From the NCBI GenBank assembly GCA_046350555.1, contig JAXMAF010000006.1, positions 186,001 through 250,000 of the forward strand: a DNA stretch of 64,000 nucleotides. Direction: 5' to 3'. A model generated the notes under the pieces. The model saw only the letters and a program-made list of their open reading frames with translations, was not told the origin of the DNA and ran no database searches. This document shows, piece by piece, positions 17,151 through 25,583 of the stretch. Position 1 is the first letter of the stretch. Every line of letters begins with the position of its first letter. Source of the stretch: JAXMAF01 sp046350555 (GTDB lineage Bacteria; Planctomycetota; Phycisphaerae; Phycisphaerales; SM1A02). The translations under genes were made by a program, and so were the position numbers.

Positions 17151-17567
17151 CTAGTGGGCGCGCCCGCCGTCGTGCGGCCCCCACGCGATGGCGCTCGCCA
17201 CAGCGTAGTGCTGCGTGTGGCTGAGCGACGTGTGCCATTCGGTGACACCCAGGTCGTTCTCCACCTGGGCGCAACGGCCGCTGAGCAGCACGCGCGGCTC
17301 GCCCGACGGCAGGCGAAGCACCTCGACGTCGCGCCAGCCGATGCCGTCGCGCCAGCCGGTGCCCAGCGCCTTGAGCACCGCCTCCTTGGCGGCGAAGCGC
17401 ACCGAGTATCGCTCGATCCGCCGCCGCTTCCCGCTCTCGGCGTACGCCCGCTCGGCCGGCGTGAAGCAGCGCTCGAGGAACTGCTCGCCGTGCGCCTCGA
17501 CGAGCGCCGCGATGCGCGCGGTCTCGACGATGTCGATGCCGTGACCGATGATGCGCATCGTGGGCAT
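17151..17567 (-). CDS. acpS: holo-[acyl-carrier-protein] synthase
   Basis: A 138-residue cytosolic enzyme that transfers 4'-phosphopantetheine from CoA to acyl carrier protein. Magnesium ligands are conserved: Asp12 in IIGHGIDIVET and Glu62 in RFAAKEAVLKALGTG; the tail SLSHTQHYAVASAIAW is typical. Start at ATG 17567, with ATG 17558 as an alternative; no clear ribosome site precedes either. It lies 32 bases downstream of ctaA on the same strand. Confidence 0.93.
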   Translation of the reverse strand: MPTMRIIGHGIDIVETARIAALVEAHGEQFLERCFTPAERAYAESGKRRRIERYSVRFAAKEAVLKALGTGWRDGIGWRDVEVLRLPSGEPRVLLSGRCAQVENDLGVTEWHTSLSHTQHYAVASAIAWGPHDGGRAH

Positions 17568-17599
17568 CGTAGGGACGCGCGGAGTGAAGCGCGCCGCGG

Positions 17600-19078
17600 T
17601 CACGTCACCCGACGCACCCACGCGGCAAGCATCGCGATGTGCGCCAGCAGGAGCGCCCCGACGGCCTGGTGGGCGGTGGTCGTCGCGAGCCCCAGGGGTG
17701 GCAGCGGGGGCGGAAACAGGTGCGCGGTCGACGGATCCAACTGCGGTGGCGGCGCCTTGGCCCACACGAGCACCACGACCAGCGCCGCGATGCCCAGGAC
17801 CAGTTGGAGTCCGAGCAAGCCGAGGATCGCCCGACCGAGCCCGCCGATCTTGCGTTCCTCTGGGTGGCGGGTCATCGCGCGCAAGGCGACATAGATGGTC
17901 AGCGCAATCACGATCGCGGCCATCGTCAGGTGGCCGTGAAGCGCCCACGCCGGCGGCGAGACTCCCGGCTCGCCCCAGGTGCGCAGTTGCCGGTACGAGA
18001 CGCCGAGGAAGAGGTGCACCAGCGTCGCCGCGAGCAGCACGGCGGTGAGCGTTCCGTCGCGCCGCGTCGCATCGGTGCGCGCCGGCACGGGCGCGACGAT
18101 CCATCGCGTCGACGTGACCGCCGCGAGCACCGCGAGCGTCGCGAAGACGATCTGGCTGAAGACGCCATGGGCGATCGCGTACGGCGTGCTCGGCGCAAGC
18201 TCGGCGCGATCCTGGCTCAGCGTGAACTCGCCCGTCACCCGCAGCGCGCCCATGAGCCCCTGCACGCAGACCATCGCCAGCACGGCCACGGCGAGCCACT
18301 TGACCCATGCACGTCGGTCGGTGATCCACAGCAGCGCCACCAGCACGATCGTGGTGAGCCCGACGAGCATCCCGTAGAGCCGATGGGCGTGCTCGTAGTA
18401 CACGCCGCCCTTCATCTCGCTCAGCGGATAGAGCAGCATGTTGTGACCGAAGCTGTTCGGCCAGTCCGGCACGGCGAGGCCGGCGCGCAGGCCGGTCACC
18501 AGGCCGCCCGTGACGAGCATCAGGAGCATCGTGGCGAGGGCGACCATCGCGAAGGCGCCCGGCCAGTGCACCTCGCGCGGCTCGGTCGCGGCGACCGCCG
18601 CGCCGCCGAGGATGGCGTCGCGGTCGCCGGATGCGCCTCGGTCGCCGGATGCGCCGCGGGGCGCGGCGCGATCCCCTCGCGCGCGTCCGACAGCGCCACC
18701 GATGGCGCCACCGATCGCCGCAAGTGGCACCGACGTGCCGAAGAGCGTCGCGATCCAACCCAGCGCCTGCGTGGCGACGATGTGGTCCTTGCCGCCGAAG
18801 AGGGAACCGACCAGGAGCAGGTTCACGAACGCGGCGACCAATCCGACGACGACGCCGTCCCGGACGCCGCCACGACGCCCCGCGACGAACCCGCCCAGGA
18901 CGAGGCACGCGCACATCAGCGCCACGAGCGCTTCGCCGATGGCGAGCCCCGGCCCCATCATCGTGACGTAGGCGATCGCCCACATCGCGACGGCCGTCGC
19001 CCAGCCGATCGTGAGTCGGCGACCGATCGACGATGGACGCTGGAGGGAGTCGAGCATGGGGTTCCGGAAGGAGCTCAT
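17600..19078 (-). CDS. ctaA: heme A synthase (COX15/CtaA) with extra N-terminal membrane domain
   Basis: A 492-residue membrane protein. From about residue 170 it is CtaA: MLVTGGLVTGLRAGLAVPDW, then heme-ligand histidines in EHAHRLYGM, AHGVFSQIV, HLFLGVSYRQL, HGHLTM and HQAVGALLLAH. It oxidises heme O to heme A for cytochrome oxidase. Unusually, residues 20-135 add about four more helices and a Gly/Asp-rich linker containing repeats of GASGDRD, making it about 150 residues longer than usual. It is transcribed away from ctaB, the preceding enzyme in the pathway, with a shared upstream region. Confidence 0.88.
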   Translation of the reverse strand: MSSFRNPMLDSLQRPSSIGRRLTIGWATAVAMWAIAYVTMMGPGLAIGEALVALMCACLVLGGFVAGRRGGVRDGVVVGLVAAFVNLLLVGSLFGGKDHIVATQALGWIATLFGTSVPLAAIGGAIGGAVGRARGDRAAPRGASGDRGASGDRDAILGGAAVAATEPREVHWPGAFAMVALATMLLMLVTGGLVTGLRAGLAVPDWPNSFGHNMLLYPLSEMKGGVYYEHAHRLYGMLVGLTTIVLVALLWITDRRAWVKWLAVAVLAMVCVQGLMGALRVTGEFTLSQDRAELAPSTPYAIAHGVFSQIVFATLAVLAAVTSTRWIVAPVPARTDATRRDGTLTAVLLAATLVHLFLGVSYRQLRTWGEPGVSPPAWALHGHLTMAAIVIALTIYVALRAMTRHPEERKIGGLGRAILGLLGLQLVLGIAALVVVLVWAKAPPPQLDPSTAHLFPPPLPPLGLATTTAHQAVGALLLAHIAMLAAWVRRVT

Positions 19079-19140
19079 CGCGGCTCGCGGCGGCGCGGCC
19101 TCGGACGATGCTGGCCGCGCATCGCGGCGCGGGCTCTATC

Positions 19141-19183
19141 TTGCCACTCCGGCGGCGACGTCATACTATGTGAAGAATTTCAC
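19141..19183 (+). promoter_or_regulatory. putative sigma-70-type promoter upstream of ctaB
   Basis: TTGCCA at 19141-19146 and TACTAT at 19164-19169 are separated by 17 bases, a good housekeeping-sigma match in an otherwise GC-rich region. Directly downstream is an inverted repeat GTGAA-gaat-TTCAC (19170-19183) that could be an operator. The ctaA gene begins at 19078 in the other direction. Confidence 0.4.
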
Positions 19184-19290
19184 GAAGTCGACGGGTGCCT
19201 TGGAGATTCAACGCGATTCGCGCACGGTTACGATCGCAGCTTCAGGTCGCGAACCGAGCAGCCGGCGCAGCCTCGAGCGGGCCCGCGTCG

Positions 19291-20388
19291 ATGCTCGAAT
19301 CCCGCCGACAGGATTGGCTTCGCCTCCAAGCGTCGTTCGATCCGAAGACCACGCCATTGTCTTCCGTCACCCGCACCATCCCCTCCGAGACGATCCTCGC
19401 GCCCGAGCTTGCGGTGCCGAGCCGGTTCTCCGATGTGATCGAGCTCACCAAGGCGCGGCTCGTGACCATGGTGCTCGTCACCACCGCCGTCGGCTACCTG
19501 CTCGCCGAGGTCGGTCCGGTTCGCTGGGCCATGCTGGCGCTCACGCTGATCGGCGCCGGGCTGGCCGCCGGCGCCGCGATGGCGCTCAACCAGTACCTCG
19601 AGGTCGATGCCGATGCGCGCATGGAGCGCACACGCGAACGGCCGCTGCCGGCGCGCCGCATGTCCGAGTCGATGGCGCTGCTGGCGGCAAGCACGATGGG
19701 CATCGGTGGCACGGCGCTCCTGCTGCTGGCCGTCGACCCGCTGGCCGCGATCCTCGCCGGCGGGAACATCGTCCTCTACGCGTTCGTCTACACGCCGCTC
19801 AAGCGCAGGACGTCCTTCAACACGCTCGTCGGCGCGGTCACCGGCGGAATTCCCCCGATGATCGGATGGGCCGCGGCCTCGGGCACGCTCGATCGCGGCG
19901 CGTGGCTGCTCGGCGCGATCCTCTTCCTCTGGCAGATCCCGCACTTCCTGGCGCTGGCGTGGCTGTACCGCGAGGACTACCGGCGCGGCGGCTTCGTGAT
20001 GCTGCCGACGATCGACACGGGCGGCTCGCTCACGGCGTGCGTGGTGGTGCTCTCGACGCTCTCGCTCACGCCGTTGGCGCTCATGGCCGTCCTCGGCGGG
20101 CTCGCCGGTCCGCCCTTTGCGCTGGTCGCGGTGCTGCTCGGCGCGGGCTTCGCGGGGCTCGCCTTCCAGATGCTGCGCGACCGAAGCGATCGCGCGGCGC
20201 GCCGCGTCTTCCTCGCCAGCCTGCTCTACCTGCCGCTGCTGCTTGGCGCCCTGGTCGTCGACCACGAGCGCACCATGCCGCGGCTGCGCGGCGACGTCGC
20301 GCTCGAGGCGAGCCGGTCGCGCGTCCCCTCGACGGCCGACGCGGTCGCGGCGCCCCGCGCCGCGCGACCGACGACGGCGACACCGTGA
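19291..20388 (+). CDS. ctaB: protoheme IX farnesyltransferase (heme O synthase)
   Basis: A 365-residue UbiA-family prenyltransferase adding a farnesyl group to heme B. The first Asp-rich motif is NQYLEVDADARMERTRERPL, with the following LPARRMS; the second polar loop is LYREDYRRGGFVMLP. About eight to nine helices are visible. The start is uncertain: ATG 19291 gives a length close to the family; a GTG at 19195 would add 32 atypical residues. The C-terminal 45 residues are Arg/Ala-rich and beyond the fold. The stop overlaps the GTG of the DUF3179 gene by four bases, implying an operon. ctaA is divergent. Confidence 0.9.
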   Translation: MLESRRQDWLRLQASFDPKTTPLSSVTRTIPSETILAPELAVPSRFSDVIELTKARLVTMVLVTTAVGYLLAEVGPVRWAMLALTLIGAGLAAGAAMALNQYLEVDADARMERTRERPLPARRMSESMALLAASTMGIGGTALLLLAVDPLAAILAGGNIVLYAFVYTPLKRRTSFNTLVGAVTGGIPPMIGWAAASGTLDRGAWLLGAILFLWQIPHFLALAWLYREDYRRGGFVMLPTIDTGGSLTACVVVLSTLSLTPLALMAVLGGLAGPPFALVAVLLGAGFAGLAFQMLRDRSDRAARRVFLASLLYLPLLLGALVVDHERTMPRLRGDVALEASRSRVPSTADAVAAPRAARPTTATP

Positions 20389-21554
20389 CCACGGCCAATG
20401 GACGAATCCTCACCTTCCGCGGCGGCGGGTGGGTGCTGGTGGTCGCGGCACTGCTGTGCGCTGCGCTGCTGGCGTGGGCGCTGCTGGGGGTCTTCTCCGG
20501 ACATCGTCCGCAGGGCGACGGGAAGGACCCCGCGACGTACGGCTTCGACCTCTCCAACCTGCGGATCGACGGGCACGCCCTCGTCGGAAGCGGCAATTCT
20601 CGCGGCTTCCTTCCACCCTTGGACAACCCCGCGACGCTCGCCGCGGACGACGTCGCGCCGACCAACCAGAGCGAGCGCGTGAAGCATGTCGTCGGTGGCG
20701 ACCGCGTCATGGGCGTCGTGATCGGCGGCGAGGCGCGGGCCTATCCGCTGCCGATCATGAACGCCCACGAGGTGTGCAACGACACGCTCGGCGGCGTGCC
20801 GATCGCGGTCACCTACAGCCCGCTCTGCGACAGCGTGGTGGTCTTCGATCGGCGCATCGGTGCCGGCGCCGCGGCGCGGCCACCGGATGCGCCGTCCACG
20901 CCATCCCCGCAACACATCGCCCGCTTCGCCGCGACCGGGCTGCTGCTCGATTCGAACCTGGTGATGGAGGATCTCGACGAACCGGGCACGCTGCTCGACG
21001 GCGTGCGCGGGCTCTGGAGCCAGCTTGGGGCCCGCGCGATCTCCGGGCCGGCGGCGAGGGACGACGCCACGCTTCGCATCGTTCCCGACGTGCAGCTCGT
21101 GACGTGGTCGCTGTGGCGCGCCAGGCACCCGCAGACGACGGTGATCCGGCGCGATCCGGAGTCGATCAGGCGGATGAAGCAGATCGACTACTCACGGTAC
21201 TTCGATGGTGGCAAGCTGCTCTTTCCGGTGCAGGGCCGCTTCGGCGCGCCGGGATCGGCCCCTCCGACCGGCTCGCCGACGATGATGCCCGTCACCGTCG
21301 TGACCATTGACGGCGAACGGCACGGCTATCGCACCGACGACCTGTTCGCGCGCAACTCGAAAGTGAGTGGCGGCCTCGTGATGGAAGCGAACGGCGTTGC
21401 ACAGAGGCAGATCAACGCCGTGACCATCGCTTTCGAGCTCGACCGTCCAACCGACACCGTCTGGGTCGACGCCCCGCCGGAAACCGTCATCCTGCACATG
21501 CGCTGGTTCGCCTGGTGGGCGTTCTTCGAGCCGCCACCGACGGGGAACGAGTAG
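20385..21554 (+). CDS. DUF3179 domain protein, membrane-anchored
   Basis: A 389-residue protein with one N-terminal membrane helix (VLVVAALLCAALLAWALLGV, about 16-35) and a DUF3179 domain outside the membrane. Family markers: GVVIGGEARAYPLPIMNAHE followed by VCNDTLGGVPIAVTYSPLCD, FAATGLLLDSNLVMEDL and SLWRARHPQT. DUF3179 proteins are uncharacterised; the conserved Cys in VTYSPLCD may bind metal or heme. The GTG start overlaps the ctaB stop (GTGA), so a role linked to heme or oxidase assembly is an inference from context. A heptamer inverted repeat follows at once. Confidence 0.85.
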   Translation: MTTANGRILTFRGGGWVLVVAALLCAALLAWALLGVFSGHRPQGDGKDPATYGFDLSNLRIDGHALVGSGNSRGFLPPLDNPATLAADDVAPTNQSERVKHVVGGDRVMGVVIGGEARAYPLPIMNAHEVCNDTLGGVPIAVTYSPLCDSVVVFDRRIGAGAAARPPDAPSTPSPQHIARFAATGLLLDSNLVMEDLDEPGTLLDGVRGLWSQLGARAISGPAARDDATLRIVPDVQLVTWSLWRARHPQTTVIRRDPESIRRMKQIDYSRYFDGGKLLFPVQGRFGAPGSAPPTGSPTMMPVTVVTIDGERHGYRTDDLFARNSKVSGGLVMEANGVAQRQINAVTIAFELDRPTDTVWVDAPPETVILHMRWFAWWAFFEPPPTGNE

Positions 21555-21643
21555 CTGGTTGTTGGTTACTGGTTGTTGGTTACTGGTTACTACAAACAAA
21601 TGGCCAATAACTAATAACCAATAACCAGCAACTGATAACCAGT
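21555..21643. repeat. heptamer inverted-repeat array, locus 2
   Basis: Left arm: TGGTTGT, TGGTTAC, TGGTTGT, TGGTTAC, TGGTTAC. After a loop with ACAAACAAATGG the right arm runs CCAATAA, CTAATAA, CCAATAA, CCAGCAA, CTGATAA, CCAGT, broadly the complement of the left. The transcript could fold into a long AU-rich hairpin. It begins right after the DUF3179 stop and is far richer in A+T than its surroundings. Confidence 0.85.
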
Positions 21644-21656
21644 CCCCCCCCCCCCC
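21644..21656. repeat. homopolymeric C13 tract
   Basis: Thirteen consecutive C residues end 5 bases before the GTG start of the ATP-grasp gene, occupying the place where its ribosome binding site should be. Such tracts are prone to slippage and also to sequencing miscounts. Confidence 0.85.
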
Positions 21657-21661
21657 GCCCC

Positions 21662-22624
21662 GTGCCTCCCACCCTCGCCCTCGCCTCCTGCACCAGCCTC
21701 CCCGCGTGGGAAGTCGACGACGCGCCGCTGCGCGCGGCGCTGCTGTCGCGTGGCGCGATCCTTCACGAACCCGCCTGGGACGACGCAACCTTCGACTGGC
21801 GCAGCATCGACCTGTGCGTCATCCGCACGACGTGGGACTATGTGCGGAGGTTCGACGCGTTCCGTGCATGGATCGATCGCGTCGACCGCGCGACGACGCT
21901 CCAGAACCCGGCGACGATCGTGCGATGGAACCTCGACAAGCGGTACCTGCGCGATCTCGAGGCGCATCACGTGCCGATGATTCCCACGCTCTGGTTCGAA
22001 GAACCCACCGACATCGATCAACTCGATTGGCGGGGCTGGCTCCGCGGCCAGAACACGCCCTGCGGATTCCTGAAGCCGGTGGTCGGCGCCTCCGCCTCGG
22101 GCACGTTGCGCTTCACGCTCGACGATGGAGGCAGCGTCGGGCTCGACGCCGCCGAGGCGCACGTGCGCACGCAGCTCGCCGGCGACGCGCCGAAGCCGAT
22201 GATGCTCCAGCCATACCTCGACACCGTCGAGCGCGACGGCGAGCTCTCGTTCATCGCCATCGACGGCGCCATCACCCACGCCGTGCGCAAGGTGCCCGTC
22301 GCCGGCGACTATCGCGTGCAGGACGACTACGGCGGGCGCGACGAGTTGTACGCCGCGCCGAGCGGCGAGCGGGCGCTGGCCGAGCGCATCCTGGCCGCCG
22401 TCGCGCCCGCGATCGCGTCATCCCCGCGGCTCGCCGGCGTCGACGCGACCGCTGTGCGATTTCCGCTGCTCTACGCACGCATCGACCTCTTGCGCGACCG
22501 CGATGGAACGCTCCGGCTCACCGAACTCGAGCTGGTCGAACCTTCGCTCTTCTTCCGCCACGCGCGCGAGGCGGCCGTCCGGATGGCCGACGCGATCATG
22601 AAGCGATGGCCCGTCGTTCGATGA
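21662..22624 (+). CDS. ATP-grasp domain ligase of unknown substrate
   Basis: A 320-residue ATP-grasp enzyme like those similar to cycloserine-pathway DcsG and glutathione-synthetase-type ligases. Seen: IDLCVIRTTWDYVRRFDAFR in the N-terminal domain, WNLDKRYLRDLEAHHVPMIP (ATP-grasp entry), FLKPVVGASASGTLRF with the ATP-binding Lys, MLQPYLDTVERDGELSFIAI, and YARIDLLRDRDGTLRLTELE with metal-binding acidic residues. ATP-dependent carboxylate-amine ligation is the family reaction; substrate unknown. GTG 21662 follows a C13 tract, so the ribosome site is obscured. It converges with nuoB. Confidence 0.85.
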   Translation: MPPTLALASCTSLPAWEVDDAPLRAALLSRGAILHEPAWDDATFDWRSIDLCVIRTTWDYVRRFDAFRAWIDRVDRATTLQNPATIVRWNLDKRYLRDLEAHHVPMIPTLWFEEPTDIDQLDWRGWLRGQNTPCGFLKPVVGASASGTLRFTLDDGGSVGLDAAEAHVRTQLAGDAPKPMMLQPYLDTVERDGELSFIAIDGAITHAVRKVPVAGDYRVQDDYGGRDELYAAPSGERALAERILAAVAPAIASSPRLAGVDATAVRFPLLYARIDLLRDRDGTLRLTELELVEPSLFFRHAREAAVRMADAIMKRWPVVR

Positions 22625-22634
22625 CGTCGCCGCC

Positions 22635-23252
22635 TCACGTCGCGCCGACGGAGATCGCCACGGGCTGTGCGCGCGGCTCGTAGGTCGGCGCCACCGCGAT
22701 CTTGAGCGGAAGCCGCTTGCCCTGGTCGTCGAAGGGGATGTTGTCCCGATCGATCATGCGCTGGATGGCCATGATGCCCTCGATGAGCATCTCCGGGCGC
22801 GGCGGGCAGCCCGGGACGTAGACGTCGACGGGGATGAACTGGTCGACGCCCTGGACAACGGCGTACGTGTCGAAGACGCCGCCGGTCGAGGCGCACGCGC
22901 CCATCGAGATGACCCACTTCGGTTCGGTCATCTGGACGTAGATGCGCTGAAGCACCGGCAGCATCTTGACCGCGACGCGCCCGGCGACGATCAGCAGGTC
23001 GGCCTGCCGCGGACTGAAGCGCATCGCCTCGGAACCGAATCGCGCCACGTCGAAGCGGCTCGCGGCGGTCGCCATGAGCTCGATGCCGCAGCATGCGGTC
23101 GCGAACGGCATGGGCCAGAGGCTCGATCGCCTCGCCCAGTTGATCACGCGCGAAAGCTGCGTCGTGAGGATGCTGTCGACCGGAAGTGCGGCTTCGATTC
23201 CCATGGGTTTCGCGTGCTGGTGGAGCGCCTGCGCGGGACGCTTCGGGTGCAT
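22635..23252 (-). CDS. nuoB: NADH-quinone oxidoreductase subunit B, solitary
   Basis: A 205-residue peripheral-arm subunit of complex I carrying Fe-S cluster N2. All cluster cysteines are present: tandem Cys in FATACCGIELMA, Cys in MGACASTGG, and Cys in VDVYVPGCPPRPEML. The core runs WARRSSLWPMPF to MLIEGIMAIQ. ATG 23252 is used; an internal ATG (MGIEAALP) is an alternative. No other nuo genes are in the window, so the rest of the complex must be encoded elsewhere. Two lipoprotein genes precede it on the same strand. Confidence 0.93.
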   Translation of the reverse strand: MHPKRPAQALHQHAKPMGIEAALPVDSILTTQLSRVINWARRSSLWPMPFATACCGIELMATAASRFDVARFGSEAMRFSPRQADLLIVAGRVAVKMLPVLQRIYVQMTEPKWVISMGACASTGGVFDTYAVVQGVDQFIPVDVYVPGCPPRPEMLIEGIMAIQRMIDRDNIPFDDQGKRLPLKIAVAPTYEPRAQPVAISVGAT

Positions 23253-23318
23253 CCCGGCCGCAGATGCCGATGGTAGCCGATTCGAAGGTTGCGGCGCGGT
23301 GCCTCGCGCGGTCCGCGC

Positions 23319-23642
23319 TCAGTCCGACCAGTCGATGCCCTGCGAACCGGCACCGACCGTCGGCCCCCATGAGTCGCGGTCGCCCGGCTCGGCGACGTTG
23401 GGCTGGTAGATCGTCTGGTTCGTCGCGGTGGATGGCCCCTCTTCGCTGATCACGTGCGTGTAGCACCCGCTCGCCACGAGGAGCAGCGCCGCAGCGATCG
23501 CGCCCGTCGCGAGCGGGCCCGATCGACGCACTCGCGACGGCGCGGATGGGTCCGACGGCACCTTGGTGACGGGTCGCGTGCGCGGCGCCACGAGCCCCCC
23601 TCGGGTTCCTCTCCAACGGACGGTCGTCCGGTTCACGCGCAT
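23319..23642 (-). CDS. small lipoprotein A (GCYxHV family)
   Basis: A 107-residue lipoprotein. A long basic N-terminal region leads into the hydrophobic signal ATGAIAAALLLVASGC with the lipobox Cys, then YTHVISEEG, the motif IYQPNVAEPGDRDSW, and GIDWSD at the end. The neighbouring gene shares GCY.HV, PNV.E.GD and W at similar spacing, so they are paralogs. Start ATG 23642 is the first Met of a plausible length; the n-region is unusually long and a shorter start may be used. Function unknown. Confidence 0.7.
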   Translation of the reverse strand: MRVNRTTVRWRGTRGGLVAPRTRPVTKVPSDPSAPSRVRRSGPLATGAIAAALLLVASGCYTHVISEEGPSTATNQTIYQPNVAEPGDRDSWGPTVGAGSQGIDWSD

Positions 23643-23650
23643 CGGTGGCC

Positions 23651-23887
23651 TCACTGGAACGTGTTCGTCGTGCGGGCATTGAGCGATGAACCGCCCGAAT
23701 CCCCCTGCGGCGTCGACTTCTTGCGCTGGTTCCACAGGTCCTTCGAATCGCCCTCTTCGGGAACGTTGGGTTCGAAGACCGCCTTGCGCGAGGCGCCGAG
23801 GCCCGACTGCTTGACGACGTGCTGGTAGCAGCCGCCAAGGGGCAGCGCGGCGAGCGCGGCAAGGGCTGCGAATGAGCGGCGACGCAT
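23651..23887 (-). CDS. small lipoprotein B (GCYxHV family)
   Basis: A 78-residue lipoprotein: signal MRRRSFAALAALAALPLGGC, then YQHVVKQSGLG, VFEPNVPEEGDSKDLW and a Ser/Asn/Thr-rich end. It is paralogous to the gene 9 bases downstream and likely cotranscribed with it. The mature part is short and polar, as in small outer-membrane lipoproteins. I do not recognise a named family. Confidence 0.75.
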   Translation of the reverse strand: MRRRSFAALAALAALPLGGCYQHVVKQSGLGASRKAVFEPNVPEEGDSKDLWNQRKKSTPQGDSGGSSLNARTTNTFQ

Positions 23888-23912
23888 GTCGACGGATGCT
23901 ACGCGCCTCGCT

Positions 23913-25274
23913 TCACGCCGTCGCCGATCGCTGCACGAGCGCCGCGAGGGTCGTGCGCCGCGCCAGCTCCACCTGCGCCTCGCGCAGGGACGCGACGATG
24001 CCGTGGGCGTTCGCGTGCATCGCCCCGTCGGCCAGCTCCCATCCAACGTGCATGAGCTCCTCCGCGGTGATGCTCTCCGCCGGGCGCGCCAGGGCGACCG
24101 CCTCCGGCAGATGTCCGTCGACGCGATGGACGAGGTGCCGCGCCTCGAGCCGCGCCAACATGCCGACGATCGCGACCTGCGGAAGGCCCGTCGCCTCGGC
24201 GAGCTGTGGCGGGGTCGACGGCTCACCGTGCACGAATCGCTCGCCGATCGCCTGCATCACCAGGAGCACGCCGGCCGGATCGACGAACTCATCCCTCGAC
24301 CGCTGCTTCTGCGTCTGCATCTCGGCGAGGCGGCGGCCGGCGAGATGCTGGAGCATCGCCGTCACCTCCAGCCCGAGCAGCACCGCCATCCACATCATGT
24401 AGACCCACAGCATGAAGAGCGGCACGAGTCCGAGCGATCCGTACAGGCGGCTCGCGCTGAAGGCGTTCTGGAGATAGGCGCCGAGGAAGCGCTTGCCGAG
24501 CTCCAGGAGCACGGCGGCGACGAGCGCGCCGACCATCACGGGCCGCATGCGCATCGTCGTGTTCGGAACCCAGAGGTACACGCCGAACATGAAGGCCCAG
24601 ATGATCACCAGGTTCCACGCGAACTTGGCGATGCCGAAGGCCCACTGCCACGATTCGATGCTTGCGACCGCGCCCGAGAACTTCGCATCGACGTAGGGCG
24701 TGAGTCCGAGCAGGATCGGTCCGATCGTCAGCACGAACCAGTAGAGCGGCACGCGCTTGAGCCACGAGCGGCCCGATGGCGCGCGGCAGATGCGGTTGAA
24801 GCAGTTCTCGATCGTGACCATGAGGCTCACCGCGGAGTAGATGAGCACCGCGCCGCCGATCCATCCCAGCGCCGCGAGGTTCATGCGCGACGCCTCCGCG
24901 ACGATCGACTGGATCCATTCGCCGAGCGGCATCGACTCGGTGCCGCCGGCCGCACCGGTCGTGTTCACGCTGACGCCGTCGGCGCCGAGCAGCTTCACGA
25001 CCCAACCGGTCACCTTGTTGAGTTGCTCGCCCTCGCCGATGAACGCCTTCGCCGTGACCGTGGCCACCGCCAGCACCGGCAGCAGTCCGAAGAGCAGCCG
25101 GAACGAGAGCGCCGCCGCCATCGACGACGCGTCGTCCTCCATGAGCTGTCGCCAGCCGTAGCGGCCGAAGTCGTAGATCCAGCGAGCCGCCTTCTGCCAG
25201 CGGTTCATCTCCTCGAACGGCTGGGTGACGGCGAGGCGGGCGCGTTCGACGACCAAGCTGAGCTTGCTGGCCAT
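23913..25274 (-). CDS. YihY/virulence factor BrkB family membrane protein
   Basis: A 453-residue integral membrane protein of the YihY/BrkB family, formerly mis-called ribonuclease BN. Seen: DDASSMAAALSFRLLFGLLP in helix 1, GWIGGAVLIYSAVSLMVTIE, then FNRICRAPSGRSWLKRVPLY, and GALVAAVLLELGKRFLGAYL. The cytosolic C-terminal part (about 330-453) looks winged-helix-like (PPQLAEATGLPQVAIVGMLA, RLEARHLVHRV). Transport or lipid-related roles have been proposed for the family but not settled. It is 25 bases upstream of lipoprotein B on the same strand. Confidence 0.88.
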   Translation of the reverse strand: MASKLSLVVERARLAVTQPFEEMNRWQKAARWIYDFGRYGWRQLMEDDASSMAAALSFRLLFGLLPVLAVATVTAKAFIGEGEQLNKVTGWVVKLLGADGVSVNTTGAAGGTESMPLGEWIQSIVAEASRMNLAALGWIGGAVLIYSAVSLMVTIENCFNRICRAPSGRSWLKRVPLYWFVLTIGPILLGLTPYVDAKFSGAVASIESWQWAFGIAKFAWNLVIIWAFMFGVYLWVPNTTMRMRPVMVGALVAAVLLELGKRFLGAYLQNAFSASRLYGSLGLVPLFMLWVYMMWMAVLLGLEVTAMLQHLAGRRLAEMQTQKQRSRDEFVDPAGVLLVMQAIGERFVHGEPSTPPQLAEATGLPQVAIVGMLARLEARHLVHRVDGHLPEAVALARPAESITAEELMHVGWELADGAMHANAHGIVASLREAQVELARRTTLAALVQRSATA

Positions 25275-25583
25275 GCGGGGAGATTACGCGGAGGGCGTCG
25301 GCTCCGCCGAATGGCGCCGCTGTGCGGCGTGAGGCACGAGTCTCGGGCCGATCTTGTGGACCGCACTTCGGGGAAGTCGGTCATCGTGCACATGCCAAAG
25401 GACATTGGTGGCGAGCGCACCCATCCCCGTGCCACGGGTTCGCCCCGTCGAAGAGGACGCGCCCGGTTCGTGACGGAATTCACGAACCGATTCTCAAGGG
25501 CGCCGCTGGGCGCGGTCCGTGTGGCGCTGTACCTTGGGCCTCGGTGTGGTGGCGACCGCCAGCGCGGTCGCGGGAGAGCAGGC
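25275..25583. other. intergenic region upstream of the HTH-TPR gene
   Basis: A 309-base divergent spacer. No gene seen. It should contain promoters for the YihY gene (minus) and the HTH-TPR operon (plus), but no clear consensus was identified. Confidence 0.45.

Noticed and set aside
17151..18983. 610-residue minus-strand open frame spanning acpS and ctaA
   Set aside because: Only its C-terminal 139 codons are acpS; the upstream part is an out-of-frame reading of ctaA.
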